DNA of 62,550 bases from Pseudomonadota bacterium (GCA_023391335.1 JAEWBG010000071.1:1-62550); one strand, 5' to 3'. Shown: positions 25,641 through 34,800, counted from the first letter of the stretch. Notes: generated by a model not told the origin, from the letters alone. Program-made: numbers and translations.

Positions 25641-26170
25641 TCACTCAAGAGATCCGGCCTGCGCGTAGCGCTTGCCTGCCCATAGGGCTTGCCTGCAGTT
25701 AGGCTCGCCAGCCGACACAGTCGGCCAGTTTCTGTTCTGACCTGACGCCGGTCCTCCCTGACGCGTGAGCGTCCTACCTGACGTGAGTCCGTCCTGATCG
25801 CAAAGCGATCCGTCCCCTTCCATTCTGACCCGACGCTAGTCCCTCTCGATGCAACAGCATCCCTCCCGACGTTAGTCCTTCCCGATCGCGAAGCGATCTA
25901 TCGTCCTGCGTTCTGACCTGACGCCGGTCCTCCCTGACGCGTGAGCGTCCTACCTGACGTGAGTCCGTCCTGATCGCAAAGCGATCCGTCCCCTTCCATT
26001 CTGACCCGACAAAGTCCTTCTCGACTGCAACGCAGTCCTTCCCGACGTTAGTCCTTCCCGACGCGAAGCGTCCAACGACTCTCTCTTTCCAATTCTTGCC
26101 TGCGCGCAGCGCTTGCCTGCCAATGGCTCGCTTGCCGCTAGGCTTGCCTGCCGGTGAGTCGAGTGCGACG
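25640..26170. repeat. Array of mini-hairpins with compensatory stems (second large array), 176-bp period
   Basis: The array starts and ends with the 'ttgcctgcc' family (GCGC-gta-GCGC, GCCC-ata-GGGC, CCGAC-aca-GTCGG at 25659-25726; a similar group at 26096-26160). The middle is the 'cttccc' family with stems GACGC-gtga-GCGTC, GATCGC-aaa-GCGATC, GATGC-aaca-GCATC, GACTGC-aac-GCAGTC and GACGC-ga-AGCGTC. About 100 bp beginning at 25744 recurs almost unchanged at 25920. It lies in the long gap between the yebC-like and ybhB-like genes. Confidence 0.75.
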
Positions 26171-26277
26171 ACCGGCTACCCTCTTCATTTTTTGCTCTGT
26201 TCCCTGCCGCACTCACCGTTGAACAAATCCACGCGCTTCGCGTTGTCCCTGTCTCGCAACTGAGATAAGGAGCCGCC

Positions 26278-26736
26278 ATGCCTCTCAAAGTGAAAAGCCC
26301 TGCGTTCTCGGAGGGCAGCACGATTCCTCGCAAATACATCGGTGAAGGAGACAACATTTCTCCACCGCTGGAATGGTCAGGCGCGCCAGAAGGTACGCGT
26401 AGCTTTGCATTGATCTGCGAAGATCCCGACGCACCCTCGGGCATCTTTCGCCATTGGGCAGTTGCGAACATCGCCGCAGATGAAACCGGCCTATCCGAGG
26501 GAATCGGCAAGGCGAACGACAACTGCGACTTCGCTCTCAACGACTTCGGACACGCCGCGTACGACGGCCCGCTGCCGCCTAAAGGGCACGGCGTGCATCA
26601 CTATCACTTCCGCGTTGCAGCACTCGACGTCGATCACATCGACGCACCGCCAAACGCGAAGGCCGAGCAACTTTGGCGTTCAGTTCGACCGCACATCATT
26701 GCGGAGGCTCAAACGATTGGCACTTATCAACGTTGA
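26278..26736 (+). CDS. YbhB/YbcL-type phosphatidylethanolamine-binding (Raf-kinase-inhibitor-like) protein
   Basis: The 152-residue protein has the bacterial PEBP pattern: SPAFSEGSTIPRKYIGEGDNISPPLEW, then ALICEDPDAPSGIFRHWAVANI around residue 50, AYDGPLPPKGHGVHHYHFRV near residue 95. The Asp/Pro/His ligand-pocket residues are present. No signal peptide is seen, so it should be cytosolic. AAGGAG lies 5 bp before the ATG. Function in bacteria is unclear. It is isolated between repeat regions. Confidence 0.88.
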   Translation: MPLKVKSPAFSEGSTIPRKYIGEGDNISPPLEWSGAPEGTRSFALICEDPDAPSGIFRHWAVANIAADETGLSEGIGKANDNCDFALNDFGHAAYDGPLPPKGHGVHHYHFRVAALDVDHIDAPPNAKAEQLWRSVRPHIIAEAQTIGTYQR

Positions 26737-26789
26737 GGCTCCGCATTGTCGGCGAGCAAGAAGAGATCGAGCCAGGATGATCGGAGCTG

Positions 26790-27015
26790 AGCGATCTGTT
26801 CTGAATTTATACATCCTGCTAATCCTGCCTAAGCTTCTTCGCTGGCTCTGGAGCCGGAGTTAAGAGATTCGACAGGAAGAACAGGATTTACGGGATGGTC
26901 GGAGACAAGAAATCTGTTGTTCCTCTGTACATCCTGTTCATCTTGTTAATCCTGTCCAAGCTTCTTTGCCAGCTCTGCAGCCGAAGTAAAGACCTTGGAC
27001 AGGACATACAGGACT
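26790..27015. repeat. Inverted 'aacaggat' repeat region in a 333-bp gap
   Basis: The words 'tacatcctgctaatcctgcc' (26812-26831), 'cgacaggaagaacaggattt' (26870-26889), 'tacatcctgttcatcttgtt' (26928-26947) and 'ggacaggacatacaggacta' (26997-27016) alternate in orientation, each being roughly the complement of its neighbour. The same words occur near 25411-25540 and 60630-60790. Nothing coding is seen in the gap. Confidence 0.65.
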
Positions 27016-27069
27016 ACCAGGGGGACTACCAGGCTGGCTGAAGCAGCCGCAGGTGAGTCGAGGCCTACG

Positions 27070-30000
27070 TTACAGCTCGCTCAAATCGGCACGGATCACT
27101 TCCATCGGCGACTTAGCCGCACGGATGCTCAGCAAAACCTGTTCGAGTTCCTTAAGGACGAGCGGCTTACTCAAGTAGCCGTCCATGCCTGCAGCTAAAC
27201 ATCGCTCGCGATCGCCTTTGAGTGCATGCGCAGTCAACGCAACGATCGGCACCCGCGGCGCTCCGTGCTCGACCTTCTCTAGAATTGCCGCAGTCGCCTC
27301 GAAGCCGTCCATCTCGGGCATCTGCATGTCCATGAAAATGACGTCGAAGCGCTGGCGCTCGAACGCTTCCACGGCGGCACGACCATCGCCGACGATCGTG
27401 ACGACATGTCCACTCTTACGCAGCACCCTCTCCATCAATCGTTGGTTCACTTGATTGTCCTCTGCGACGAGAATGTTCAACCCTGATGGCGGGGCCGGCA
27501 CTGTCTTTGTCTGCTCTAGAGGTCGCGGCGATTTGTTCTGCAGCTCCGTGCGGCCTAGCGCCCGTTCTAGCACCTGCTTCAACTCATCGCGCCGCACAGG
27601 TTTCGTCAGGTGTGCAGCCACGCCCAGGGTGCGACATCGATCCAAATCATCGCGCTGCGACGTCGAGGTCAACATGACAACCACCGGTGCGTGCAGATCG
27701 GGGCGAGTTCGCAATCGCTCAATCAGCGCGAAGCCATCTTCCTTCGGCATCACAACGTCCGTCAGCAGAAGGTCATAGTCGAGTCCGTTGAGCGAGGCCC
27801 ACTCGATTCGAGACCATGCATTCGCGACACTCTCCGCTGAATCCGCATGCATACCCCAGCGGCGCATCATCTCTTCGAGGATGCGCAGATTCGTACGATT
27901 GTCATCGACGATGAGCACGCGACGGCCTCTCAGCAGCTCGATATCGATTCGCTGCGTGCTCGCGGCGGCACTCGCCAGCGCTACGCGAACCGTGAAATGG
28001 AAGCGGCTGCCCTTGCCTACTTCGCTGTCCACCCACATTCGGCCCTGCATCATCTCGACCAGTCGGCTGCAGATCGTCAAGCCAAGTCCCGTGCCGCCGT
28101 ATTTTCTAGTCGTCGAACTATCTGCCTGCGCAAACGGATCGAAGATGAGCTGCTGCTTTTCCGGGGCGATACCAATGCCCGTGTCCGAAACGGTGAACTG
28201 GACAACGCAGTCGTTGCCCTGCGTCTCGAGCACTTTCGCAGCGAGGCTCACCTCGCCCACCTCGGTAAACTTGATTGCATTCGACAGCAGATTGAGGATC
28301 ACCTGGCGAACTCGCATCCCGTCGCCGACTGCGATTTCAGGCACGTCACCAGCCACATCGCACAAGAGTTCCAACTTCTTGCCGTGCGCTCTGATTGCCA
28401 CCGTCTTGAGCGCCGCCTCTACCGTCTCCCGAATCGAGAACTCGACGCGGTCGAGATCCAACTTGCCTGCTTCGATCTTAGAGAAATCCAAAATGTCGTT
28501 GATGACGGTCAGTAACGAGTCGCCCGAGGATTTCACCGTCTCCAAGTAATCGCGCTGCTCCGGGCTCAGATTGGTATCCAAGCACAGCTCGCTCATGCCG
28601 ATGATGCCGTTCAGCGGCGTGCGGATTTCGTGGCTCATGTTGGCCAAGAACTCGCTCTTCGCTGCGTTCGCCGACTCAGCAGCCTCTCGCGCGCGTTTGA
28701 GCTCTTCTTCGGCCAACTTTCGCGCAGTTACATCGTTGGCGACCACTAGAACGTGATCCGTCGCACCACCATCCTCGACGATCGGCCGCTTGGTCGCAGC
28801 GAGCCATCGCGTGTTCCCATTCGCATCCACGTACGAATCTTCTTCGATGATCTTTTCCTGTTGCGAGTCCATCACCTCGATGTCGTCGCAGCAGCATTCC
28901 GTCACGAGAAGCGGATTGGTACCCAATTCGGAATCGGTGTGCCCGATCATTTCTTCTTCGCCGCGCGCGTGCACGTCCGCAGTCGCCTTATTGACGAGCG
29001 TGTAACGCCCCTCGCGATCTCGAACGAAAATCAGACTCGGCGTCGTATCGATGATCTGCCGCAAGAACTTGCCTTGCTTGGCGAGCGCAACGGTTTGGCT
29101 GCGCACTCGACGGCGCAACATGAACACCCACACCATCGACAAACATACCGACAGCGCAAGCAATCCGAGTACCGGCAGAGTACGAGTAAGCGTCCACCAC
29201 GAAGCTTGATGCAGAATGTCGATATCGTCCGTGGAACGCAGAATCAGCCGGAACGACACCGGAACGTTGCCGATGTCGCCATCGAGCGGACGCCCGAGTT
29301 CGACGAGACAAACGCCTGTCAACGCAAGCGTGCTGCCCTCGCGCAAATCGCTTATCACGCCCTTGCGTGCGAGTTGAGCGCTGAAGGTACGTTGTCCTGC
29401 TCGCACGACGAAGACGTTCTCATCGGCATTGGCTGCGTGACTGAGCAATTTGCCTTCGATGTGAATGAGCTTGTTGGTCAATCCACCTTTCATGATGTCT
29501 TCCACGGTCGCGCGCTCAGGCATCAGCGTCGAACGCTCGGCAGACTTCCTGACCACGGCATCGGTGAGCACCGGGCCGCGATCGCTGGGACGCGGATATC
29601 CGACGACGTCGACAACATCGCCTACCTGAGCGTCCCCGAACTCACCTTGCACCAATGTGCCACCGGCTTCGTCTTGAATGGCGAGCCGATCGCGGTCCCG
29701 CAGCGTGACGGTGCCGCGCACGCGCGCAAGAGCCGTGCGTTGCGCATCTGCAGAGAATCGCAGCAAGTCGCTGATGCCGCGTATCGGCAGTGAGAAGGGA
29801 TCTCCGGGAGCCGCATCCAATATCTGCACGTATTCGGGGGAGTAGACAAGAATTCGCAGTCCCGCCAGCTGGCCCGATTGAGTGAAAGCCGTCGCAAACA
29901 CGCCGCGCGCCCGGATGCGTGCGTTCTCGTATTTCTTCAGCGACTCGGGCGTGGCGCCCTTGAAGAATTCCAGTTGCACGCTGCCGGCGGCGGTGGTGAG

Positions 30001-31434
30001 ACCCAACCCGATCACATCGTGGTCTGATTTGATGCGTCTTGCCGTGCCTTCGAGTTCGACCCACTGGGAGTCCTGGCCACCCGCGTTTGCAAGCTCGGGT
30101 TCGATTGGCCGAGGCTCGGGCAATCCCACCTTTTGCAACACGCGAAAGTGGGGATGCGCGATGATCGGCGCGAACGCACCGCGTGCGGTAACGCCGTCGA
30201 TGGCAATGAGTTCGCCCAAACTTAGCGGCTCCATCGATTGCAGGAAGCCGTCGACGAAGATTCCGACGTGATCGTTTTCGATGAAGAAGAATCCCTGCTT
30301 CTCATCGACCATTGTGACTACACCCTGCACGTTGACCGGCAGCGAACGCGCCGCATCATCCGATTTCAACGCGCGGATTTTTGCGATGTCCGTGAGCACC
30401 GCGTCTGGCGACTGCGCGTCCGTTGCCGGAACCTCGTTTGGCGCCAGTGCACGCACGCTCGCACTGCGCAACCACGTTGTATATCGCGTTTGAGCGGGCC
30501 AACCTGCGGCCGCAACCCATTGTCCCTCGGCGAATCGCACCGGAGCACTGGGCTCGATTGGCACGACGAATCCGTCTTGCTCGAGGACCCATGCCTTGCC
30601 AGCGCCCTTCGCCGCAATACGTCCACGTATGACGACCCGATGAGAATCGGCGAGCCATTTGGGATCGGCCACGAGTGCGCGCAAGGAAGGAACGGTCGGC
30701 GGCAAGAGCGGCGTGGGCTCATCGATGCTGATGTCTTCGGCGCCTCGGGCGAGCAATCGCGCAAGTACGGCGCTGGACTGATTGGTGAGGATCGTGAGGA
30801 CGCCGCGCACACGAACTCGAGCATCGATGAGTTGTTTGGTATCGATGCCGCCGACGTCATGGAACACAGCCTCGATCTGCCGCGCGCCCGCGAGTTTGAC
30901 GTGAATGGCGTGCGATTCAGTTTCGACCTCGCTGACCACGCCGCTCACTTCGACGCGCGCCGTCCCAAAGTCCTGTCGGAAGATCTCCTCGGGCTTGATA
31001 TTCAGCAGTGGCAGCGGTGCCGTCCCAAGCCGTTTAACTGTTGGATTGCCGAAGCCGGTGAATCCCCATTGAAAGTCGACACCCGTGACGCCCTCGATCT
31101 CGATGAGCTCACCGGCCTCAGGTAGATCCGGCGCCTTTCCCGTCCAACGGGTCCAGAAGAAGATGCGCGCAGTACCGGTGTCGTCTTGTATGTAGATTGA
31201 GTCCTCGGCCGTGTCTTTGAACGTCACGATGCCGCGAACTTTGACCTTGCTGTCCTTCGGGTAGGCCGCCAGCTCCTTGACATGAAGCGCTTCGTCTTTG
31301 AGAACTGCGGGCCGATTCGCAGACTGGTGGCGCACGGTGAACACGATGCCCAGCAGAAGAATCGATGCAATACACGCAGCAGTGATGGTCCAAATGCGCC
31401 CGACAGCGCGTTTGGAAGCTGGCAACTCCGACAA
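27070..31434 (-). CDS. Hybrid sensor histidine kinase with a long OB-module sensor region
   Basis: The 1454-residue protein has a membrane helix at 13-34, a periplasmic part of about 700 residues, a second helix at 749-773, a PAS domain (about 790-905), HisKA with phospho-His935 (NMSHEIRTPLNG), HATPase (N-box LLSNAIKF, G-boxes DTGIGI and GGTGLGL), and two receiver domains (phospho-Asp1226 in LLLTDVVMP, Asp1369 in FMDMQMPEMDG). The periplasmic part is a string of about seven modules with the pattern VxVxGxVT...YIQDDTG..., resembling OB folds. Start is a TTG at 31434 with GGGAG 5 bp upstream. No separate output regulator is adjacent. Ligand unknown. Confidence 0.88.
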   Translation of the reverse strand: MSELPASKRAVGRIWTITAACIASILLLGIVFTVRHQSANRPAVLKDEALHVKELAAYPKDSKVKVRGIVTFKDTAEDSIYIQDDTGTARIFFWTRWTGKAPDLPEAGELIEIEGVTGVDFQWGFTGFGNPTVKRLGTAPLPLLNIKPEEIFRQDFGTARVEVSGVVSEVETESHAIHVKLAGARQIEAVFHDVGGIDTKQLIDARVRVRGVLTILTNQSSAVLARLLARGAEDISIDEPTPLLPPTVPSLRALVADPKWLADSHRVVIRGRIAAKGAGKAWVLEQDGFVVPIEPSAPVRFAEGQWVAAAGWPAQTRYTTWLRSASVRALAPNEVPATDAQSPDAVLTDIAKIRALKSDDAARSLPVNVQGVVTMVDEKQGFFFIENDHVGIFVDGFLQSMEPLSLGELIAIDGVTARGAFAPIIAHPHFRVLQKVGLPEPRPIEPELANAGGQDSQWVELEGTARRIKSDHDVIGLGLTTAAGSVQLEFFKGATPESLKKYENARIRARGVFATAFTQSGQLAGLRILVYSPEYVQILDAAPGDPFSLPIRGISDLLRFSADAQRTALARVRGTVTLRDRDRLAIQDEAGGTLVQGEFGDAQVGDVVDVVGYPRPSDRGPVLTDAVVRKSAERSTLMPERATVEDIMKGGLTNKLIHIEGKLLSHAANADENVFVVRAGQRTFSAQLARKGVISDLREGSTLALTGVCLVELGRPLDGDIGNVPVSFRLILRSTDDIDILHQASWWTLTRTLPVLGLLALSVCLSMVWVFMLRRRVRSQTVALAKQGKFLRQIIDTTPSLIFVRDREGRYTLVNKATADVHARGEEEMIGHTDSELGTNPLLVTECCCDDIEVMDSQQEKIIEEDSYVDANGNTRWLAATKRPIVEDGGATDHVLVVANDVTARKLAEEELKRAREAAESANAAKSEFLANMSHEIRTPLNGIIGMSELCLDTNLSPEQRDYLETVKSSGDSLLTVINDILDFSKIEAGKLDLDRVEFSIRETVEAALKTVAIRAHGKKLELLCDVAGDVPEIAVGDGMRVRQVILNLLSNAIKFTEVGEVSLAAKVLETQGNDCVVQFTVSDTGIGIAPEKQQLIFDPFAQADSSTTRKYGGTGLGLTICSRLVEMMQGRMWVDSEVGKGSRFHFTVRVALASAAASTQRIDIELLRGRRVLIVDDNRTNLRILEEMMRRWGMHADSAESVANAWSRIEWASLNGLDYDLLLTDVVMPKEDGFALIERLRTRPDLHAPVVVMLTSTSQRDDLDRCRTLGVAAHLTKPVRRDELKQVLERALGRTELQNKSPRPLEQTKTVPAPPSGLNILVAEDNQVNQRLMERVLRKSGHVVTIVGDGRAAVEAFERQRFDVIFMDMQMPEMDGFEATAAILEKVEHGAPRVPIVALTAHALKGDRERCLAAGMDGYLSKPLVLKELEQVLLSIRAAKSPMEVIRADLSEL

Positions 31435-31777
31435 AGATTTCTCCCAACGAGGTCTCGGGGTTCTAGTGAAGCAAAGTAGCTAGATGCTGGACGCAGCGAG
31501 CCCGAGACTCGTGCGCTTGGCATCTTGATCGGTCACGAATACTCAGACCTGAGCGTTGCGGCGAAGTGCCTGCCGGATTTGCGAATTGCTGCGCAAAATC
31601 AGCAAGCAATGCGCACTTCATGATGCTTCGGTCGTGCGTCGACGCCCCTCAACAGCCGCGCTCATTCTCGCGCGCACACGAAGTAGACTAGCCCGCGAGT
31701 TCGACTCGGTATCTTTCCGGTGCTCGCTTACAGATATTCCACTAACCGATGGACGCAGAATCACTGACTGGAAAACG
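31435..31777. other. Divergent gap without recognisable gene
   Basis: This 343-bp stretch separates the histidine kinase from the SGNH hydrolase. A reading frame open upstream of the hydrolase start is not protein-like. I see no repeat, RNA gene or clear promoter hexamers; it should hold the promoters of both genes. Confidence 0.4.
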
Positions 31778-32527
31778 ATGAATCGTTTAGCTGCCCTCGT
31801 CCTTATGTCACTCGCGCTGCCAGTCGTCGTACTGGCGGGCAGTGCCGATGTGCCTGCGTCGGAAGATCGTTTGAGCGAACCCTGGTGGGCTGAACGGCAC
31901 GACGCCATTCTCAAGTCATTACACGAGCACTCGGATGCGGAGCTCGTGCTGATCGGCGACTCCATCACTCAAAATTACGAGAAGGCGAATCCGCCCGACG
32001 AAAGCTTTCAGCCCACGTGGAATGAGTTCTACCAGCCTCGCAAAGCGGTGAACCTCGGATACAGCGGCGATACGACTTCGAACGTGCTGTGGCGCTTACG
32101 GCACGGCGAGTTATCGGGATTGAAGCCGCGCGTTGCGTTGGTATTGATCGGAACGAATGACACAGCGAAAGGCCGCACAGCAGAACAAACGAAAGCTGGT
32201 ATCGATGCCATCGTGGCCGAACTCGAACAACAGCTTCCCGCGACCCATGTGCTTTTGATCGGTCTGCTCCCGAGCGACATCTCCGCGGCGAAAACACAAG
32301 CGGACCGGCGTGTGAATCAGCTGCTCGCCGCGTCGTACGCTCACGATACTCGCGTGACATACATCGACGTTGGCCATGTGTTCTACAAGAACGGTGAGTT
32401 GGACACCTCGATCTTCTACGATCCGCGCTTACCCTGGCATGCGAAAGCGCTGCATCCCGACACGACCGGACAACACATGATGGCCGAGGCCATTGAGCCG
32501 ACGCTGAAGAGACTCATGCGGAAGTGA
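31778..32527 (+). CDS. Secreted SGNH/GDSL-type hydrolase (PAF-acetylhydrolase-like)
   Basis: The 249-residue protein starts with a signal peptide (MNRLAALVLMSLALPVVVLAGS). SGNH blocks are visible: LIGDSITQNYE (Ser nucleophile, block I), LGYSGDTTSNVLWRL (Gly, block II), LIGTNDTAKG (Asn, block III) and LHPDTTGQHMMAEAI (Asp-x2-His variant, block V). It resembles the beta/gamma subunits of platelet-activating-factor acetylhydrolase, so an esterase acting on acyl or acetyl groups in the periplasm is expected. The ATG at 31778 is set by the signal peptide; an upstream extension lacks family features. Confidence 0.87.
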   Translation: MNRLAALVLMSLALPVVVLAGSADVPASEDRLSEPWWAERHDAILKSLHEHSDAELVLIGDSITQNYEKANPPDESFQPTWNEFYQPRKAVNLGYSGDTTSNVLWRLRHGELSGLKPRVALVLIGTNDTAKGRTAEQTKAGIDAIVAELEQQLPATHVLLIGLLPSDISAAKTQADRRVNQLLAASYAHDTRVTYIDVGHVFYKNGELDTSIFYDPRLPWHAKALHPDTTGQHMMAEAIEPTLKRLMRK

Positions 32528-32570
32528 GATGCGCGGCATCGCAATAAACTTTGTCAGCGCGGGTATGTTT

Positions 32571-32965
32571 TCATGGGAGCGGCTTTAGATCCGGAGCCAG
32601 GAACTGCTGTTTCGCATCGACCGAATACAGACGCGTCGCAGAATAGTATTCCGTCAGTACTCCACGCACATCACCTAAGAGCCATTCATTGGCCCCGAGA
32701 AACTCATCGAACATGCATCGCGAGTGGACTCGCACGCTCGTGCCATCAATCTCACCAGCGCTTCCGACAAGGTTCGATTGAATTTGTCCGCCGCGCCGAA
32801 ATGAGCGGCCAATCTCGCGATCCCTTCACATGTTCGCTCGATTGCCTGATCAACTGGATAACGCCGCAACATCAACCATGCCACGCGCACGTGCGCGCGG
32901 TGATTGAACTGCTGCGGCAACAAGGTGCAGGTTGTGAATGCGCCCAGGAATTCGTCGTCAGTCAT
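32571..32965 (-). pseudogene. Conserved small protein, disrupted by a frameshift
   Basis: The frame from ATG 32965 reads MTDDEFLGAFTTCTLLPQQF, then HRAHVRVAWLMLRR and DKFNRTLSEALVRLMARACES, but leaves the family near 32715 and stops at 32675. In the -1 frame the expected end continues: FDEFLGANEWLLGDVRG, LTEYYSATRLYSV, and the final FLAPDLKPLP, stopping at 32571. I recall this family as ending in F(V/L)xPDLxPLP. So one indel between about 32700 and 32725 splits the gene. It may be a true pseudogene or a base-call error. Function is unknown. The end lies 44 bp from the convergent SGNH gene. Confidence 0.7.
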
Positions 32966-33239
32966 GATTCCTCGTCTGTCGCGGCATCGGGGCGACTATA
33001 GAGGTCGGGTCAAGGGTCCGACTGTTGGCGACCCGTTGGCGTCTCGAACCCTGCTGTTAGCCCGCTGATGTGGCAACTCAGACCCGCTGCATTGGCTGCC
33101 TTGGGAATCCGTGCTCAGACGAAAGCCCCATCGCCTCGTGCGCACCGCGGCCAAGGGCCGCTAAGAAGTACCTTTCGCAAACACCCCAAAAACCGTTCTA
33201 TGGATTGCTGATCCATGGGAACACGGATCATGTTTCTCT

Positions 33240-34136
33240 CTAACTCGAGTGTCCGTCCAGTCGCTCTCGAAGCATCAGTGCTCGAGCTCGACTCGCAAAC
33301 GAGGTAATAAACGCGGCCACCTCCAACACCACAGTCTCAAACGGCGGAGTTTCCGCCGACAAATCGCGAACAAAGGCTGACCACTGCTGCAACTTTTGGG
33401 AGTCGCGGAAGAACCTCGGAGTAAAGGCATCGGGCAGCGTTTCGGGAATAGCTGTGCCGCGCCTTTCGAAAGTAGCGGCGATTGCCTGCGCGATTCGTGT
33501 CTCATCGAAGTCTTGTCTCTTGCTCAGCACCCACACGTCGTAGAAGTCCTTCATTCGACTATTAGCTAGTCCCAACGCCACTATCGCCTGATATTTCTCT
33601 GCGATGACCGTCTCCCGCGCATATGCGCGCAGATGCGGTGTGGGTTGATCAAGCAGTACAGGAAACTCGATCTCCTCGAGTCCAGGCTCAATCGCATCAC
33701 CGAAGCCAACATCTACCGTCACATAGATCTTCGCCCGCGCCAGCATCGCTGTCGTTTGCAGCCTGACTCCGCCGTATTCGAGTTCTTCGCGTATTGGGCG
33801 AACGCGCAGGCCTTCACCGTCGAAGGTCACGCCATCCTCGTGCTCGATTGCACAGACCTCCTTCCAGACTGCAAGCATGGCGTCCGGCGACGGCTCTCCA
33901 AACCCTAGCAGATCCAGATCTCGCGTCGGCCGGTGCGGATCCTCGAACCATGTGGTGACGAGCATCGCTCCCTTTAGAGCGAAGCGGTTGCGATGCTTCG
34001 AGATGCTGAGTCGATACAACAATCGCTCGAGGGCATACCGGGTCAACAAAAGATCAAAGACCTGCCCTCGTTCGCGGGCCAAGTTCATCAGTCTCGCGCG
34101 AACAGATGCGCCGATATCGCGAGGTGCTTTAGCCAT
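33240..34136 (-). CDS. abiEii: AbiEii/AbiGii-family nucleotidyltransferase toxin
   Basis: The 298-residue protein has the DNA polymerase-beta-like nucleotidyltransferase motif KGAMLVTTWFEDPHRPTRD followed by LDLLG (about residues 55-80), with the Asp pair of the active site, and the family segment LGLANSRMKDFYDVWVLS near residue 190. Type IV AbiE toxins modify nucleic acid (tRNA or GTP-linked) and cause growth arrest that blocks phage. It overlaps the end of the antitoxin gene by 8 bp, the usual order with antitoxin first. The pair lies in the part of the window with a broken gene and decayed tRNA units, an accessory-looking region. Confidence 0.85.
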   Translation of the reverse strand: MAKAPRDIGASVRARLMNLARERGQVFDLLLTRYALERLLYRLSISKHRNRFALKGAMLVTTWFEDPHRPTRDLDLLGFGEPSPDAMLAVWKEVCAIEHEDGVTFDGEGLRVRPIREELEYGGVRLQTTAMLARAKIYVTVDVGFGDAIEPGLEEIEFPVLLDQPTPHLRAYARETVIAEKYQAIVALGLANSRMKDFYDVWVLSKRQDFDETRIAQAIAATFERRGTAIPETLPDAFTPRFFRDSQKLQQWSAFVRDLSAETPPFETVVLEVAAFITSFASRARALMLRERLDGHSS

Positions 34137-34749
34137 TCGTTAGTACGTTTACGTAAAGCTCCATAACTTTCCACACGCCTGCGTCTACCGCGCATCGAGC
34201 GATGGCGCCGGGCGTCGCTTTATGTTGACGAATCGCTTCGCGCAGGCCCTCGATGGCGACATCTAGGCCAACGGTCCGTCGATACCGAAACAGGTCTGCA
34301 ATGGTTTTTGACACCGAGAAGATCGGGACGGATACGCCATCGATTCGATGTCGTACAACTCCCGACTTCAGTTGCTCTGCCGGGTAGTGTGCAAACCGCA
34401 TGGGTGGATACGTGAGTCGAGGCCGCCAGTTTTTCGGTCCGATCGCGACCCATACGCGTGCTGGAATTCGGTCGGTCAAGCCATGAAAGGCAAGCGCAGA
34501 AGTCAGACAGACAACGCCTTTGGGAACCAGCTTCGATACTTCCGCTAGGGTGTGGTTAGCGTCGACATCAGCGTCGGGCAGCTGATAGAGCCCTCGGGCC
34601 AGTCGCGTAATGGCACCCTCAGCTTCTAGACGGGAAATAGTAGCTGCCGTGATCCCGGCTCGGCGGAACTCGGACAGCCGAATGAGCCCCTTTCGCCGCA
34701 GCAGCGCGAGGGCTTTGTCCGGTTGGCTGGTAGAGCGGGCTGCGCGCAT
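34129..34749 (-). CDS. abiEi: AbiEi-family antitoxin and autoregulator
   Basis: The 206-residue protein has an N-terminal winged helix (ALLRRKGLIRLSEFRRAGIT, ISRLEAEGAITRLARGLYQL; about residues 16-60) and a C-terminal antitoxin domain with VCLTSALAFHGLTDRIP and VSKTIADLFRYRRTVGLDVA. AbiEi neutralises AbiEii without lasting binding and represses its own operon by binding inverted repeats in the promoter. A matching inverted repeat begins 2 bp upstream of the ATG. The gene is translated before abiEii with overlapping ends. Confidence 0.85.
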   Translation of the reverse strand: MRAARSTSQPDKALALLRRKGLIRLSEFRRAGITAATISRLEAEGAITRLARGLYQLPDADVDANHTLAEVSKLVPKGVVCLTSALAFHGLTDRIPARVWVAIGPKNWRPRLTYPPMRFAHYPAEQLKSGVVRHRIDGVSVPIFSVSKTIADLFRYRRTVGLDVAIEGLREAIRQHKATPGAIARCAVDAGVWKVMELYVNVLTNG

Positions 34750-34751
34750 AA

Positions 34752-34800
34752 TGATACAAATCCTCGGTTGAGATCTTAGGTTGACCGAGGTTTTGTATCA
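34752..34800. promoter_or_regulatory. Probable AbiEi operator: 17-bp inverted repeat
   Basis: TGATACAAATCCTCGGT (34752-34768) and ACCGAGGTTTTGTATCA (34784-34800) are inverted repeats with a single mismatch and a 15-bp spacer. The arm next to abiEi contains that gene's only ribosome-site-like GAGG, so repressor binding, or a hairpin in the RNA, could block it. The site also lies 40 bp from the divergent exonuclease gene. Confidence 0.72.

Noticed and set aside
23908..26160. Possible CRISPR arrays in the repeat gaps
   Set aside because: Units have no constant repeat of fixed length, no unique spacers and no cas genes; the pattern is stem-linker-stem.
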